14,183 bases of DNA. Origin: an uncultured bacterium. GTDB lineage: Bacteria > Cyanobacteriota > Vampirovibrionia > Gastranaerophilales > Gastranaerophilaceae. The translations under genes and the position numbers were made by a program. Under the pieces are notes generated by a model. It ran no database searches, had not been told where the DNA came from, and was given only the letters and a program-made list of their open reading frames with translations. The stretch spans positions 1 through 14,183 of the forward strand of contig CABUAQ010000046.1 of assembly GCA_902489575.1 (NCBI GenBank), read 5' to 3'. This document shows positions 6,909 through 13,923 of this stretch, in pieces (positions within the stretch are counted from its first letter, which is position 1; each line of letters opens with the position of its first letter).

Positions 6909-7583
6909 ATGTGTAAAATTATGGCTAGAGAAGATAAAAGAAATTTACAGCATTATATAGATATTGTGCAAAAAGTTGCAAGGGTCGAGCATAGGCGTAT
7001 TCCATCGCATATGGTTGAGTATGAGGAATTGCTTTCAATCGGGATTATTGCTATTCAGGTTATGGTAAAGAATAAGACCCCAGAGCAATTGGAAAAATAT
7101 AATTCTGCTTATATTGCAACTGCTGTTCGCTGGGCTATACGTAATGAGTTAAGAATAAGATATAAATGGTATTCTCTAAAACATAAATCTGAAGATGAGT
7201 ATGACGAATCTGAAGTTGTAGAAGGTATGGATATGAAACAGGCAAAAGTTCGTGAAGCAATTTACGAGACTATTTTGTCAATTGATGGGCTTGCAGCAGC
7301 AGCCAGTGATAACGATTCTCCGTTCGATTTCGTGAAAGATCCTCATGCTATGCCTGATGAAAATGCTGAAATTGCTGAAATGGGTAAAATGATTAGAACC
7401 GCTATTTCAAAACTTCCGCCAAAAGAAAGAACTGTTGTTGAGTATCGTTTTTATAGAAACATGCAGGTAAAAGATATTGCAACTCAAATAGGTCTGTCTC
7501 CATCACGTGTTACACGTATCGTACAGTCTTCTTTAAATACAGTCAGAGAATACCTCAATGCCCATGAACAGTATGGGTATTAA
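6909..7583 (+). CDS. Sigma-70 family RNA polymerase sigma factor, FliA-like size
   Basis: 224 residues. Region 2 spans about 12-90: VEYEELLSIGIIAI for core binding, and YIATAVRWAIRNELRIRYKW for -10 recognition. Region 4 spans about 160-216 with LPPKERTVVEYRFY and the helix-turn-helix VKDIATQIGLSPSRVTRIV for -35 recognition. Between them lies an acidic, Ala-rich linker with no clear region 3, and there is no region 1, as in group 3 or 4 alternative sigmas. Size and the adjacent flhB suggest a FliA (sigma-28) type factor, but I cannot prove orthology. Starts at TTG 6906, ATG 6909 and ATG 6921 are all open; no ribosome binding site is visible. With 18 bases after the flhB stop, coupled translation or a leaderless message (TAGTAT at 6898-6903) are the options. 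Confidence 0.85.
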   Translation: MCKIMAREDKRNLQHYIDIVQKVARVEHRRIPSHMVEYEELLSIGIIAIQVMVKNKTPEQLEKYNSAYIATAVRWAIRNELRIRYKWYSLKHKSEDEYDESEVVEGMDMKQAKVREAIYETILSIDGLAAAASDNDSPFDFVKDPHAMPDENAEIAEMGKMIRTAISKLPPKERTVVEYRFYRNMQVKDIATQIGLSPSRVTRIVQSSLNTVREYLNAHEQYGY

Positions 7584-7626
7584 GGAGTAAAGGGATTAAT
7601 ATAACTCCAATATTAAGCTTCTATGG

Positions 7627-7635
7627 TGCTATAAT
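7627..7635 (+). promoter_or_regulatory. Orphan extended -10 element, antisense to nucleotidase 3' end
   Basis: TGC followed by a perfect TATAAT on the plus strand, within the 77-base gap between two convergent genes. No plus-strand gene follows; a transcript would run antisense into the gene ending at 7661. The core ten bases equal those of the flhB promoter. It could be a real antisense or small-RNA promoter, or chance. Confidence 0.25.
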
Positions 7636-7660
7636 TATTGCCTTTTAGGGCGTGAGTATT

Positions 7661-9352
7661 TTACCCTTCGATTATTTGAATTCTATCATCATTCTTGATT
7701 TCTATTGGTTGGTCTAGTTTTTTGATGTAGTTACAAGCCAATTTGTTCTTGTCCATATCAAATTTTTTTAACACAAAATCAGGATGTTTATTGCTTTCTA
7801 AGTAACCATCTCCGCCTGTTGCATAAAAATCATCAGCAGCTACTGTGTATTTTTTATCCGGACGAGGATTGTTTACATCTATTTTGTGTGTTTGGTTATT
7901 CTTGTCTGTGAATTCCATTTCAAGTAGTTCCCCTTTTGTATTGGCTTTATATTTTAGACCTGATACAAGTAGGATACCTGGTTTGTTAGAACTTCTTGTT
8001 ATTGATTTTAAACCTACTTTGATTGAATCTACAATCTGTTTTTCACTTAACTCTAAAATCATCATATGATCTTCAAATGGTGTGATATCAGATATTAATC
8101 TTGTGTCAATTGGTCCTTGGGAGAAGCTTCCACGGATATTACCGGCGTTAAGGATAGCGATATCTGTGCCAAGTTCAGCTTTCATTGCATCAGCAATAAG
8201 ATTACCGTGTGGATTGTTTTCTGCAAGTCTTTTTACCGGCGGCGGAACTGCTGCTTTTACCCTGCCGATTACTTCTGGTTTTCCTAAAATATCTTCAACA
8301 GAATCTTTGATAAATAATGGTCTGTTGTATGCTCTTGTTTTGATTATATTGTTCTGGGCACGTTTGATTATTCCGTTTTCATCAAAATCAATGTTTAAGA
8401 TTCCGACATTTTCACCGTCTTTTCCAGCCTGAGTTATAATCGTCGGTTCTCCGTTTTTAGAGTAGAATAGGTTTACACCTTCTTTTATGCCTTCGATTAA
8501 ATCGTGAGTATGAGCACCGAAAATTATGTCGATACCTTCGGTTTCTTTAGCTAATTTAACGTCATTTTTTATTCCCTGATGTGATAGAATGATTATTTTA
8601 TTGATTCCTTCTTTATCTCTCAGGCGCTTAACTTCATCTTGAACAACACTTCTTGTTGTTTCAATATCCATGATTGTAAAATCTTTCAGTGTATTATTCA
8701 TTTTTACGCGTTCAAGCATATCCGGCGGAGCAATACCGATAAGCCCGTATTTTTCGCCATCTTTTTCTACGATCATTGATTTTTCAATCCGACCGTGTAT
8801 TGGTGAATCTTTATTTACATCAACATTTATTGCAAGCATTTTGTATTTTGCATTGTTCAAAAGTTTTGCTAAATCACCTGGTTCCACAACATCGAGTTCG
8901 TGATTGCCCAGTGCTGAGGCGATAAAGCCGCTCCAGTTTAAGAACTGGTTTGCAACTTGATTGTTGGTGTAATTTGCACCCAAGATGATGTCACCTGAGG
9001 CTACTTTGAATTTTGATACCGGCATGGTATTTGAGTAAAAGCTTTTGCTCATCTGTTCAACCGGAGTAGAATCGAATTCTTTTGAAATGTTATAAATTCT
9101 TTCCATATTTGTCATTTTCCCGTGAACATCGTTAACATAAAGCCAGCTTGTGTGGATAAGTTTTGGCTCTGTTGCTGTCTGTGTATATACCGGCATTGTT
9201 TTATCAGGGTATATTGTTGCGGTGTATTTTGGCGGGGTTGTTTGATTTGTTGTATTTTGTAAAGACCCATTAGCAGACTTAGTTTGAGCTTTTGGTAGAA
9301 CCGTGCCCGGTGTCAATGTTGCAGATTGATTAATACTTGGTACGTTTATCAT
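7661..9352 (-). CDS. 5'-nucleotidase / 2',3'-cyclic phosphodiesterase family protein without signal peptide
   Basis: 563 residues with the two-domain UshA-type layout. The metallophosphoesterase domain (about 64-330) shows the metal ligands in NDVHG (Asp75, His77), SGD (Asp121), GNHELD (Asn150, His151), SHQG (His258) and GAHTH (His281, His283). The C-terminal 5'-nucleotidase domain (about 375-535) shows NPHGNLIADAM, NAGNIRGSF and the nucleotide-stacking loop FYATGGDGY at 509-517. It should hydrolyse nucleotides or related phosphoesters. Homologues are normally exported, yet the first 63 residues are Thr/Asn/Gln/Pro-rich with no hydrophobic segment and no Sec or Tat signal. AAAGGT at 9359-9364 supports the ATG. 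It lies downstream, in the same direction, of the peptidase-like gene. Function by family is firm; location is open. Confidence 0.9.
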   Translation of the reverse strand: MINVPSINQSATLTPGTVLPKAQTKSANGSLQNTTNQTTPPKYTATIYPDKTMPVYTQTATEPKLIHTSWLYVNDVHGKMTNMERIYNISKEFDSTPVEQMSKSFYSNTMPVSKFKVASGDIILGANYTNNQVANQFLNWSGFIASALGNHELDVVEPGDLAKLLNNAKYKMLAINVDVNKDSPIHGRIEKSMIVEKDGEKYGLIGIAPPDMLERVKMNNTLKDFTIMDIETTRSVVQDEVKRLRDKEGINKIIILSHQGIKNDVKLAKETEGIDIIFGAHTHDLIEGIKEGVNLFYSKNGEPTIITQAGKDGENVGILNIDFDENGIIKRAQNNIIKTRAYNRPLFIKDSVEDILGKPEVIGRVKAAVPPPVKRLAENNPHGNLIADAMKAELGTDIAILNAGNIRGSFSQGPIDTRLISDITPFEDHMMILELSEKQIVDSIKVGLKSITRSSNKPGILLVSGLKYKANTKGELLEMEFTDKNNQTHKIDVNNPRPDKKYTVAADDFYATGGDGYLESNKHPDFVLKKFDMDKNKLACNYIKKLDQPIEIKNDDRIQIIEG

Positions 9353-9522
9353 TGTTTTACCTTTTATTCTACACTATATTTAAAACGGGTGAAAATGTTT
9401 TTTGCTTAAATTATCGTATTTGTTAAGAAAATGTAATAAATTTCGGACTTGTAGTCATTGCTTCTTTTCGATAACCTTATCCTGACCCTCCCCGACATTT
9501 CCCATTTACTCTTACGAACCAA

Positions 9523-9551
9523 CACCGGGCTACACACCGGCTTTGCGTGTG
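9523..9551. repeat. 29-bp direct repeat, copy 1
   Basis: Begins CACCGGGCTACACACCGG and ends TTTGCGTGTG. Identical over 29 bases to the copy at 9653-9681. Contains CACAC and GTGTG arms that could pair imperfectly. Confidence 0.75.
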
Positions 9552-9652
9552 CCTGTGCAATCAAAGATTGCTGCGCTTGCTCCACTGCGTTCTACTCGCA
9601 ACGGCACAGATATAATGTTCCGCCCCTGTCGTCCTTCCTGAACAGAAGTTCG

Positions 9653-9681
9653 CACCGGGCTACACACCGGCTTTGCGTGTG
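9653..9681. repeat. 29-bp direct repeat, copy 2
   Basis: Identical to the copy starting 130 bases earlier. It ends only two bases from the stop codon of the peptidase-like gene (9684-9686), so it would form the start of that gene's 3' untranslated region. Confidence 0.75.
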
Positions 9682-9683
9682 TT

Positions 9684-11060
9684 TTACGCAGCAGAACGCA
9701 TTTGTTTATACATGTTTATCCCTTCAACCCAGTTTGGTACAATGTTTAAATCATTTTCAACTATATGTTGCGGAAGTGCGGCATGATGAATTTTTGGAAG
9801 CAGATAATCTTCAGGGTATTCAACAGGTCTTGGTATATTATCATCCGTGTCGTTGCAGATGAATGTCATTTTGCCTTTGTTGTCTGTCTTATAGCCCACA
9901 ATTGTTATCTCATGGCCGTTTACAATAATATTATTTGCGTCTGTCTGTGTGTATCCGATAATTACATTTTCACCTTCATTTAATGCTTCTAACAGATGTC
10001 GTTTCATTGTTGACAAATCTGTTTCGTATCCGATTAGTCTTGCGTTTTCATCTACGGTTTGATATGTAACTGAAAGGATGTTCTGGTCAAATACAACTGA
10101 TTCTGTAAATGTTTTTTCAAATTCTATTAAACCTTTATCGTTTTGGTTAAATTTACCTGCTCGCTTATCTGTTAGTGTATTGTATGATTGCTGCGAACCT
10201 ATTTGCATAAATGTTGATTGCATTAAAACATCTAATGGTGTTCTTTCATACGGGTCTTTATTGGTTGTCTGAATTTGAGCACGTAATATTGCATTTTTAT
10301 CCGGTGCAAATATCAGTTTTGCCTGATTAAAATCTGATGCTTCGTAAGGTACTTCAAATGCATTTAATAACCAAATAGCATTTAGAGGTTTGTCTGCAAG
10401 ATTGTTTAATTCTATAGTTTTTGTAACAGATAATTTAGGCGAACTTAATTCTTGCGCAAATCTTGCGAATTCTGCCGGATGTTGTTTTGCAAGTTTAAAT
10501 TCTGTGCTGGCCGCAACACATGTACCTGAATGGGTTACATTAATGTCATTTGCACCTTGTTGAATATCAAGAAGGTTTGTTTTACCTTCATTGTTCGCTT
10601 GAATAGTCTTATCTCGGTATGCTGCAGGAATATCTCCGAATTGCTGGGTAATAACATAAGGATACGCAAGGGTCGCAATTGTATCTTTCAACATTATCTT
10701 GGAGTTTAAACCCTCCGCTCTCGGCTCTTTCAAAATTTTGTACAAATTATCAAGTACTGTAGATTTATCATTTGAATCTGCGTTTAGCAGAATTCCTGAC
10801 TTTAGAAGATTTTCGGTTATTTTTCTTCCGTTTTTGTCAAGATTTGATAGAATTTCAGTATATTTTTGTTTCTCTTCTTTTCCGGATAATGTAGTTCTAA
10901 GTGCAATTGTTTTTTTTGCAGGATTTAATGGAACAGCTGCTGTAAACGATGTGGCCAAAGTAGAGCAGTTACCTACAGCCGGGGTGCTTACAGAGTTTGT
11001 AACACGGTTGATTGTGTTATAATTATATTGCTGGATACGAGAATTTACTTTTTCTACCAT
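9684..11060 (-). CDS. Putative papain-fold cysteine peptidase, no signal peptide
   Basis: 458 residues from the ATG at 11060, chosen because TGGAG lies 5 bases upstream; a 71-codon extension is open but is low-complexity, crosses this signal and overlaps the divergent gene. The N-terminal 60 residues are Asn/Thr/Ser-rich without a hydrophobic core. Residues 60-165 are helical and unrecognised. SGTCVAAS at 178-185 resembles the nucleophile helix of papain-like enzymes (Cys181). NGHEITIVGYKTD at 381-393 resembles the GHA..VGY histidine strand (His383), and ICNDTDDN puts Asn403/Asp404 where the third catalytic residue is expected. That order (Cys, His, Asn/Asp) fits the papain clan, including peptidase or transglutaminase-like relatives. 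The match is by motif only, so catalysis is inferred. Same orientation as the nucleotidase gene downstream, but a 330-base repeat-bearing gap separates them. Confidence 0.75.
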   Translation of the reverse strand: MVEKVNSRIQQYNYNTINRVTNSVSTPAVGNCSTLATSFTAAVPLNPAKKTIALRTTLSGKEEKQKYTEILSNLDKNGRKITENLLKSGILLNADSNDKSTVLDNLYKILKEPRAEGLNSKIMLKDTIATLAYPYVITQQFGDIPAAYRDKTIQANNEGKTNLLDIQQGANDINVTHSGTCVAASTEFKLAKQHPAEFARFAQELSSPKLSVTKTIELNNLADKPLNAIWLLNAFEVPYEASDFNQAKLIFAPDKNAILRAQIQTTNKDPYERTPLDVLMQSTFMQIGSQQSYNTLTDKRAGKFNQNDKGLIEFEKTFTESVVFDQNILSVTYQTVDENARLIGYETDLSTMKRHLLEALNEGENVIIGYTQTDANNIIVNGHEITIVGYKTDNKGKMTFICNDTDDNIPRPVEYPEDYLLPKIHHAALPQHIVENDLNIVPNWVEGINMYKQMRSAA

Positions 11061-11148
11061 GATAACTCCACATTTATATAAAAAATCAGGCACAGAAAAA
11101 ATTGCTAGAATTGTGAAACTTTTGTAAATAAATATAAAGAAGGTATCA

Positions 11149-12150
11149 TTGAAAAATTTAAAAGTCAAACCATTAACCAAAGAACAATTGTTAATTTCTG
11201 TTGATAGATTAACAAGATTCAAAAATACTGAAGAAAAATATCTGCGGGTGTTTTTTGATATTTTGACAAACAACTTAATTTATCCAAAATACAAAAGATC
11301 TGATCTGGAGAAAATGGATTATGAACAAATAGTATTTTTAGTTCAATATATTATAAATTTTTCAATCAAGAGTTTGGATCTGTCTGCGGATGATGACTAT
11401 TTGATAAATCAGAGATTGTATGATTATGAAAAATCGGTATTTGATGTTACAGACGAAACTGAAAAACTTTTAAAAAACAAAATTCGTTATAAACCACTTT
11501 TGAAATTTATTGATGATAATTCTGTAATAAATTTAAAATGGTTAAAAACATTGGGTGAAGTTAATGATATTAAGGCTGTCAGAAAAGAAATGGCATTAAG
11601 GTTTCCCATCGAAAAAGTTGTTATTGCAGAAGGCGCAACTGAAGAAACTCTTTTACCGGAATTTGCGAAAAAATGTGGTTATGATTTTGATAAAGAAGGT
11701 GTTTTTGTGTTGCCTGCAGGAGGGAAAAATCAGGTTGTGAAGTTATACTATAAACTCGTTGAAGTATTGAAATTACCTATTTTTGTTTTGTTGGATAAAG
11801 ATGCAGAAGAAAATCTTGATGAAATAAAACCAAAACTTCGCAAATGTGATAAAATACATCTTTTGGCCTGTGGAGAATTTGAAGATTTGCTGCCTGTCGA
11901 ATTGGTGAAAAGAACTTTGGAATATGAACTTAATAATATCTCAATTTATGAGCAGGAAATGTTTAATCAACCGCAGCCAAGAGTAAAAATTTTAGAAGAG
12001 ATTTTTAAAACACGTGGACTTCATGATTTTAAAAAAGTTGAATTTGCGCAAATGGTGAAAAATAATATTATTTCTTCTGCTGATATTTCGGATGAAATTG
12101 TCGAAATCGTTAATGAAATTAAACTTGTTCCTGTTTTGAATAGAAATTAA
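11149..12150 (+). CDS. Stand-alone OLD-type TOPRIM domain protein
   Basis: 333 residues, started at TTG with AGAAGG six bases upstream. Residues 1-150 are helical and not recognised. Residues 155-250 form a TOPRIM domain of the OLD-family kind: VVIAEGATEETLLPEFA with the catalytic Glu161, VFVLPAGGKNQV, IFVLLDKDAEEN with the Asp216/Asp218 pair, then a GEFEDLLP motif. OLD-family nucleases normally carry an N-terminal ABC-type ATPase, but no Walker A (GxxxxGKS/T) or signature motif is present in this protein. It could be a metal-dependent nuclease or nickase, or a regulatory relic. The C-terminal 80 residues are helical. It is divergent from the peptidase gene and followed by tRNA-Glu; no terminator is visible between them. 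Confidence 0.8.
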   Translation: MKNLKVKPLTKEQLLISVDRLTRFKNTEEKYLRVFFDILTNNLIYPKYKRSDLEKMDYEQIVFLVQYIINFSIKSLDLSADDDYLINQRLYDYEKSVFDVTDETEKLLKNKIRYKPLLKFIDDNSVINLKWLKTLGEVNDIKAVRKEMALRFPIEKVVIAEGATEETLLPEFAKKCGYDFDKEGVFVLPAGGKNQVVKLYYKLVEVLKLPIFVLLDKDAEENLDEIKPKLRKCDKIHLLACGEFEDLLPVELVKRTLEYELNNISIYEQEMFNQPQPRVKILEEIFKTRGLHDFKKVEFAQMVKNNIISSADISDEIVEIVNEIKLVPVLNRN

Positions 12151-12169
12151 TAATTTCAAAAGAAAGTAG

Positions 12170-12198
12170 TTGACATTTTATTTTGCTTATAATAAGAT
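12170..12198 (+). promoter_or_regulatory. Promoter of tRNA-Glu
   Basis: A perfect TTGACA at 12170-12175, a 17-base spacer and TAAGAT at 12193-12198. A start near 12205 lies about 18 bases before the mature tRNA. A TATAAT at 12188-12193 is only 12 bases from the -35 box and is less likely to be the functional -10. Confidence 0.6.
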
Positions 12199-12222
12199 AA
12201 TTCCTGTGAAAGAAATATATTT

Positions 12223-12298
12223 GCTCCCATCGTCTAGAGGCCTAGGACAACACCCTTTCACGGTGTAGACGGGGATTCGAATTCCCCTGGGAGTACCA
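12223..12298 (+). tRNA. tRNA-Glu (anticodon UUC)
   Basis: A full cloverleaf can be drawn. The acceptor arms are GCTCCCA (12223-12229) and TGGGAGT (12288-12294), with one G-T pair. The anticodon stem is ACACC/GGTGT with loop CTTTCAC giving anticodon TTC at 12257-12259. The T arm is GGGGA/TCCCC around TTCGAAT. The discriminator is A, with encoded CCA at 12296-12298. The 3' half is also the antisense of the serine recombinase gene end, marking the likely attachment site. Confidence 0.95.
12258..12298. other. Probable attachment site (tRNA 3' half)
   Basis: The tRNA 3' half lies at the junction between chromosomal genes on the left and the recombinase-bearing segment on the right. Elements that use tRNA genes carry a copy of the 3' end so that the tRNA stays whole after integration. 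The exact core and its partner copy cannot be placed because the other end is outside the window. Confidence 0.45.
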
Positions 12299-13751
12299 TA
12301 TTAATATAAGGCACCGATAAGGTGCCTATTATTTTGAATAGGCTTGACATTTCGCTGTTTCGAAAAACTCCGCTTTCATATCTTAAACCATTTGTAAATA
12401 TGATTTTTTGTAGTCTTTCTTTTATTTCAATTTTACTATTCAACCAGAATGTATCCAAATGATCTAAAATACTGCAAGCATAATTTATGCAATCTTCAAA
12501 ATTATTTTGAGGAATATCACAAACTGCAATTTTGGATTTTAAATCTGCCTCTTTAGCTTCATATTGTGCCGTTTTCATATTATAATCATCTTTTGAAACT
12601 ATATCTGAAATTAATAAATCAAGTAATTTACTCTTTTTCTCATTAACTTCCTCTAACTGTTTATTAAGGGTTTCATAAGTTTTTTGTGCTTCTTTTGTAC
12701 TCTTATTATATGTATCTTTCATAATTGCTTTAAATAGTTTTAATAATGACTTTTCTGGCTTTATTTTAGATAAATGTTCTACAAATTTATTTTCTAAAGC
12801 ATCTTTTGCAATATTAAAATGTGAAATACAATCTTTATTATAACATCTGTAATAATAGTATTTTTTTCCATTTCTTCCATGTGGAGTATCTCCTGTTAAT
12901 GGTTGGTTGCAATAAGGACATGTAATAAACTGTTTTAATGGGAATATTGGATTTTGTCTTAAATGTGGTACTGCTTGTGATTTACTCCCATTCAATATTG
13001 CTTGAACTATATAAAAAGTTTTTTCATCAATAATTGGCTCAAAATTAGCTTTAACTGGTATATCTGAATACTTTTTATTAACTAAATAACCATAATACAA
13101 AGGTTTTCTTAACAATTCACATAAGCTATTTGCACTTAATTTAATATCATTTTCCTTTAAATACTGCAACAAATCCGTTTGCCTATACATGCCAGTTGCA
13201 AAATCTTCAAAAATTTTTCTTATAATTGGTGCAGTTTTGTCATCTGGATACAATTTTTTATTAACCATTTTATACCCTATTGGAGCTTTCCAAAGCCAAT
13301 TACCTTCTAAAAAGGCTTGTTGCATGCCGGCTTTTACTCTCTCGGATTTAACATCATTTTCATATTGAGCAAAAGAACCAATTATATTTCGCATTAAATT
13401 GCCAGTTGCATTTTCTTCATTGTTTTCTGTAACTGATAAAACCCTTATTCCATATTTACTTAATTTGCTAAATAATGCAGTCTGATCTTCTAAATTTCTA
13501 GTAAATCTATCAAATCTCCAGACAATTATATAATCAACAAATTTTTTATTTTCAATGCAATATTTAATTAGTTCTTGTAATTTCGGTCTATTTGTAGATT
13601 TTGCACTAACACCTTCTTCTTTGAAAATTTTTAAAATATCATACACATTTCTAACTGCAAAATTTTTACATTCTAGTTCTTGTTTTGCTAAGCTATAACC
13701 ATGCTTAGCTTGTTCTTCTGTTGAAACTCTGGTATAAATTACTGCATTCAT
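12258..13751 (-). CDS. Large serine recombinase (site-specific integrase)
   Basis: 497 residues. The N-terminal resolvase domain (1-140) has the catalytic Ser10 in YTRVSTEEQ and the WRFDRFTRN motif at 78-86. The recombinase domain (about 155-260) begins with KAPIGYK. A zinc ribbon uses Cys278, Cys281, Cys303 and Cys308, and a coiled coil lies at about 350-410; this is the standard layout of large serine recombinases that integrate and excise phages and transposable elements. Start ATG at 13751 is preferred to the TTG seven codons upstream, because AGAAG lies just ahead and the protein then opens MNAVIYTRVS like its family. Residues 486-497 (VLPGEFESPSTP) and the TGA are encoded by the antisense of tRNA-Glu. 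The reading frame overlaps the upstream small gene by 47 bases. It is intact and likely active. Confidence 0.95.
   Translation of the reverse strand: MNAVIYTRVSTEEQAKHGYSLAKQELECKNFAVRNVYDILKIFKEEGVSAKSTNRPKLQELIKYCIENKKFVDYIIVWRFDRFTRNLEDQTALFSKLSKYGIRVLSVTENNEENATGNLMRNIIGSFAQYENDVKSERVKAGMQQAFLEGNWLWKAPIGYKMVNKKLYPDDKTAPIIRKIFEDFATGMYRQTDLLQYLKENDIKLSANSLCELLRKPLYYGYLVNKKYSDIPVKANFEPIIDEKTFYIVQAILNGSKSQAVPHLRQNPIFPLKQFITCPYCNQPLTGDTPHGRNGKKYYYYRCYNKDCISHFNIAKDALENKFVEHLSKIKPEKSLLKLFKAIMKDTYNKSTKEAQKTYETLNKQLEEVNEKKSKLLDLLISDIVSKDDYNMKTAQYEAKEADLKSKIAVCDIPQNNFEDCINYACSILDHLDTFWLNSKIEIKERLQKIIFTNGLRYESGVFRNSEMSSLFKIIGTLSVPYINMVLPGEFESPSTP
12309..12327 (+). terminator. Terminator-like hairpin after tRNA-Glu
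   Basis: AGGCACC (12309-12315) pairs perfectly with GGTGCCT (12321-12327) around a GATAA loop, and is followed by ATTATTTT. It sits 10 bases after the tRNA CCA end and fits an intrinsic terminator. It lies inside the recombinase coding sequence on the other strand. Confidence 0.6.
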
Positions 13752-13896
13752 TTTTACTTCTTTTAACCTCAAGGTAGTTATCTATTATCACTTGCGAAAA
13801 TTGATATAGACTATATCTTATATTTTCAATTTGTTCATCTGATAATTCTTCTTTACTTACTCCTAAAATTTTTCGGCACACTTCAATACTAAGCAT
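13705..13896 (-). CDS. Small hypothetical protein upstream of the recombinase
   Basis: 63 residues, opening MLSIEVCRKILGVSKEELSDEQIENIRYSLYQF. Not a named family, but short proteins of this kind (helical, with a LSDEQIE..R motif) are common beside mobile-element genes. AGGAA lies about 8 bases before the ATG. Its last 47 bases overlap the recombinase start in another frame, so the two are probably translated together. It could be a small regulator or directionality factor; nothing in the sequence proves this. Upstream lies a pair of direct repeats. Confidence 0.65.
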   Translation of the reverse strand: MLSIEVCRKILGVSKEELSDEQIENIRYSLYQFSQVIIDNYLEVKRSKNECSNLYQSFNRRTS

Positions 13897-13923
13897 TTGC
13901 TTATTTCCTATTGCTTGTATTGA

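Larger units (their letters stand above)
9443..9683. other. GC-richer intergenic block with repeats, no gene supported
   Basis: The 330 bases between the two minus-strand genes hold no convincing gene. From about 9443 the sequence becomes markedly richer in C and G. It holds the two 29-base direct repeats listed separately, a perfect hairpin GCAATC-AAA-GATTGC at 9557-9571, and CTGTGC (from 9553) facing GCACAG (9604-9609). TGCGTTCT near 9586 faces AGAACGCA at the end of the neighbouring gene. A plus-strand open frame here (9458-9862) is cysteine-rich, unlike any known protein, and runs antisense into a real gene. Best read as an accumulated intergenic repeat or remnant. Confidence 0.5.

Noticed and set aside
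7584..7660. Terminator between the convergent sigma-factor and nucleotidase genes
   Set aside because: Only weak pairings such as GGAGT/ACTCC with a long loop; no convincing stem with a T-run on either strand.
7845..8903. Three plus-strand frames inside the nucleotidase gene
   Set aside because: Hydrophobic antisense shadows of a gene with intact motifs.
9443..9683. CRISPR array
   Set aside because: Only two repeat copies, 101 bases of intervening sequence, no cas genes in the window.
9458..9862. Plus-strand open frame of 134 codons across the repeat block
   Set aside because: No ribosome binding site, unusual cysteine-rich composition, includes the direct repeats and runs antisense into the peptidase-like gene.
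11061..11273. N-terminal extension of the peptidase-like gene by 71 codons
   Set aside because: Low-complexity Phe/Ile/Asn sequence, overlaps the divergent TOPRIM gene and passes over a good ribosome binding site and ATG at 11060.
12188..12193. TATAAT as the -10 box of tRNA-Glu
   Set aside because: Only 12 bases from TTGACA; TAAGAT five bases on has the correct 17-base spacing.
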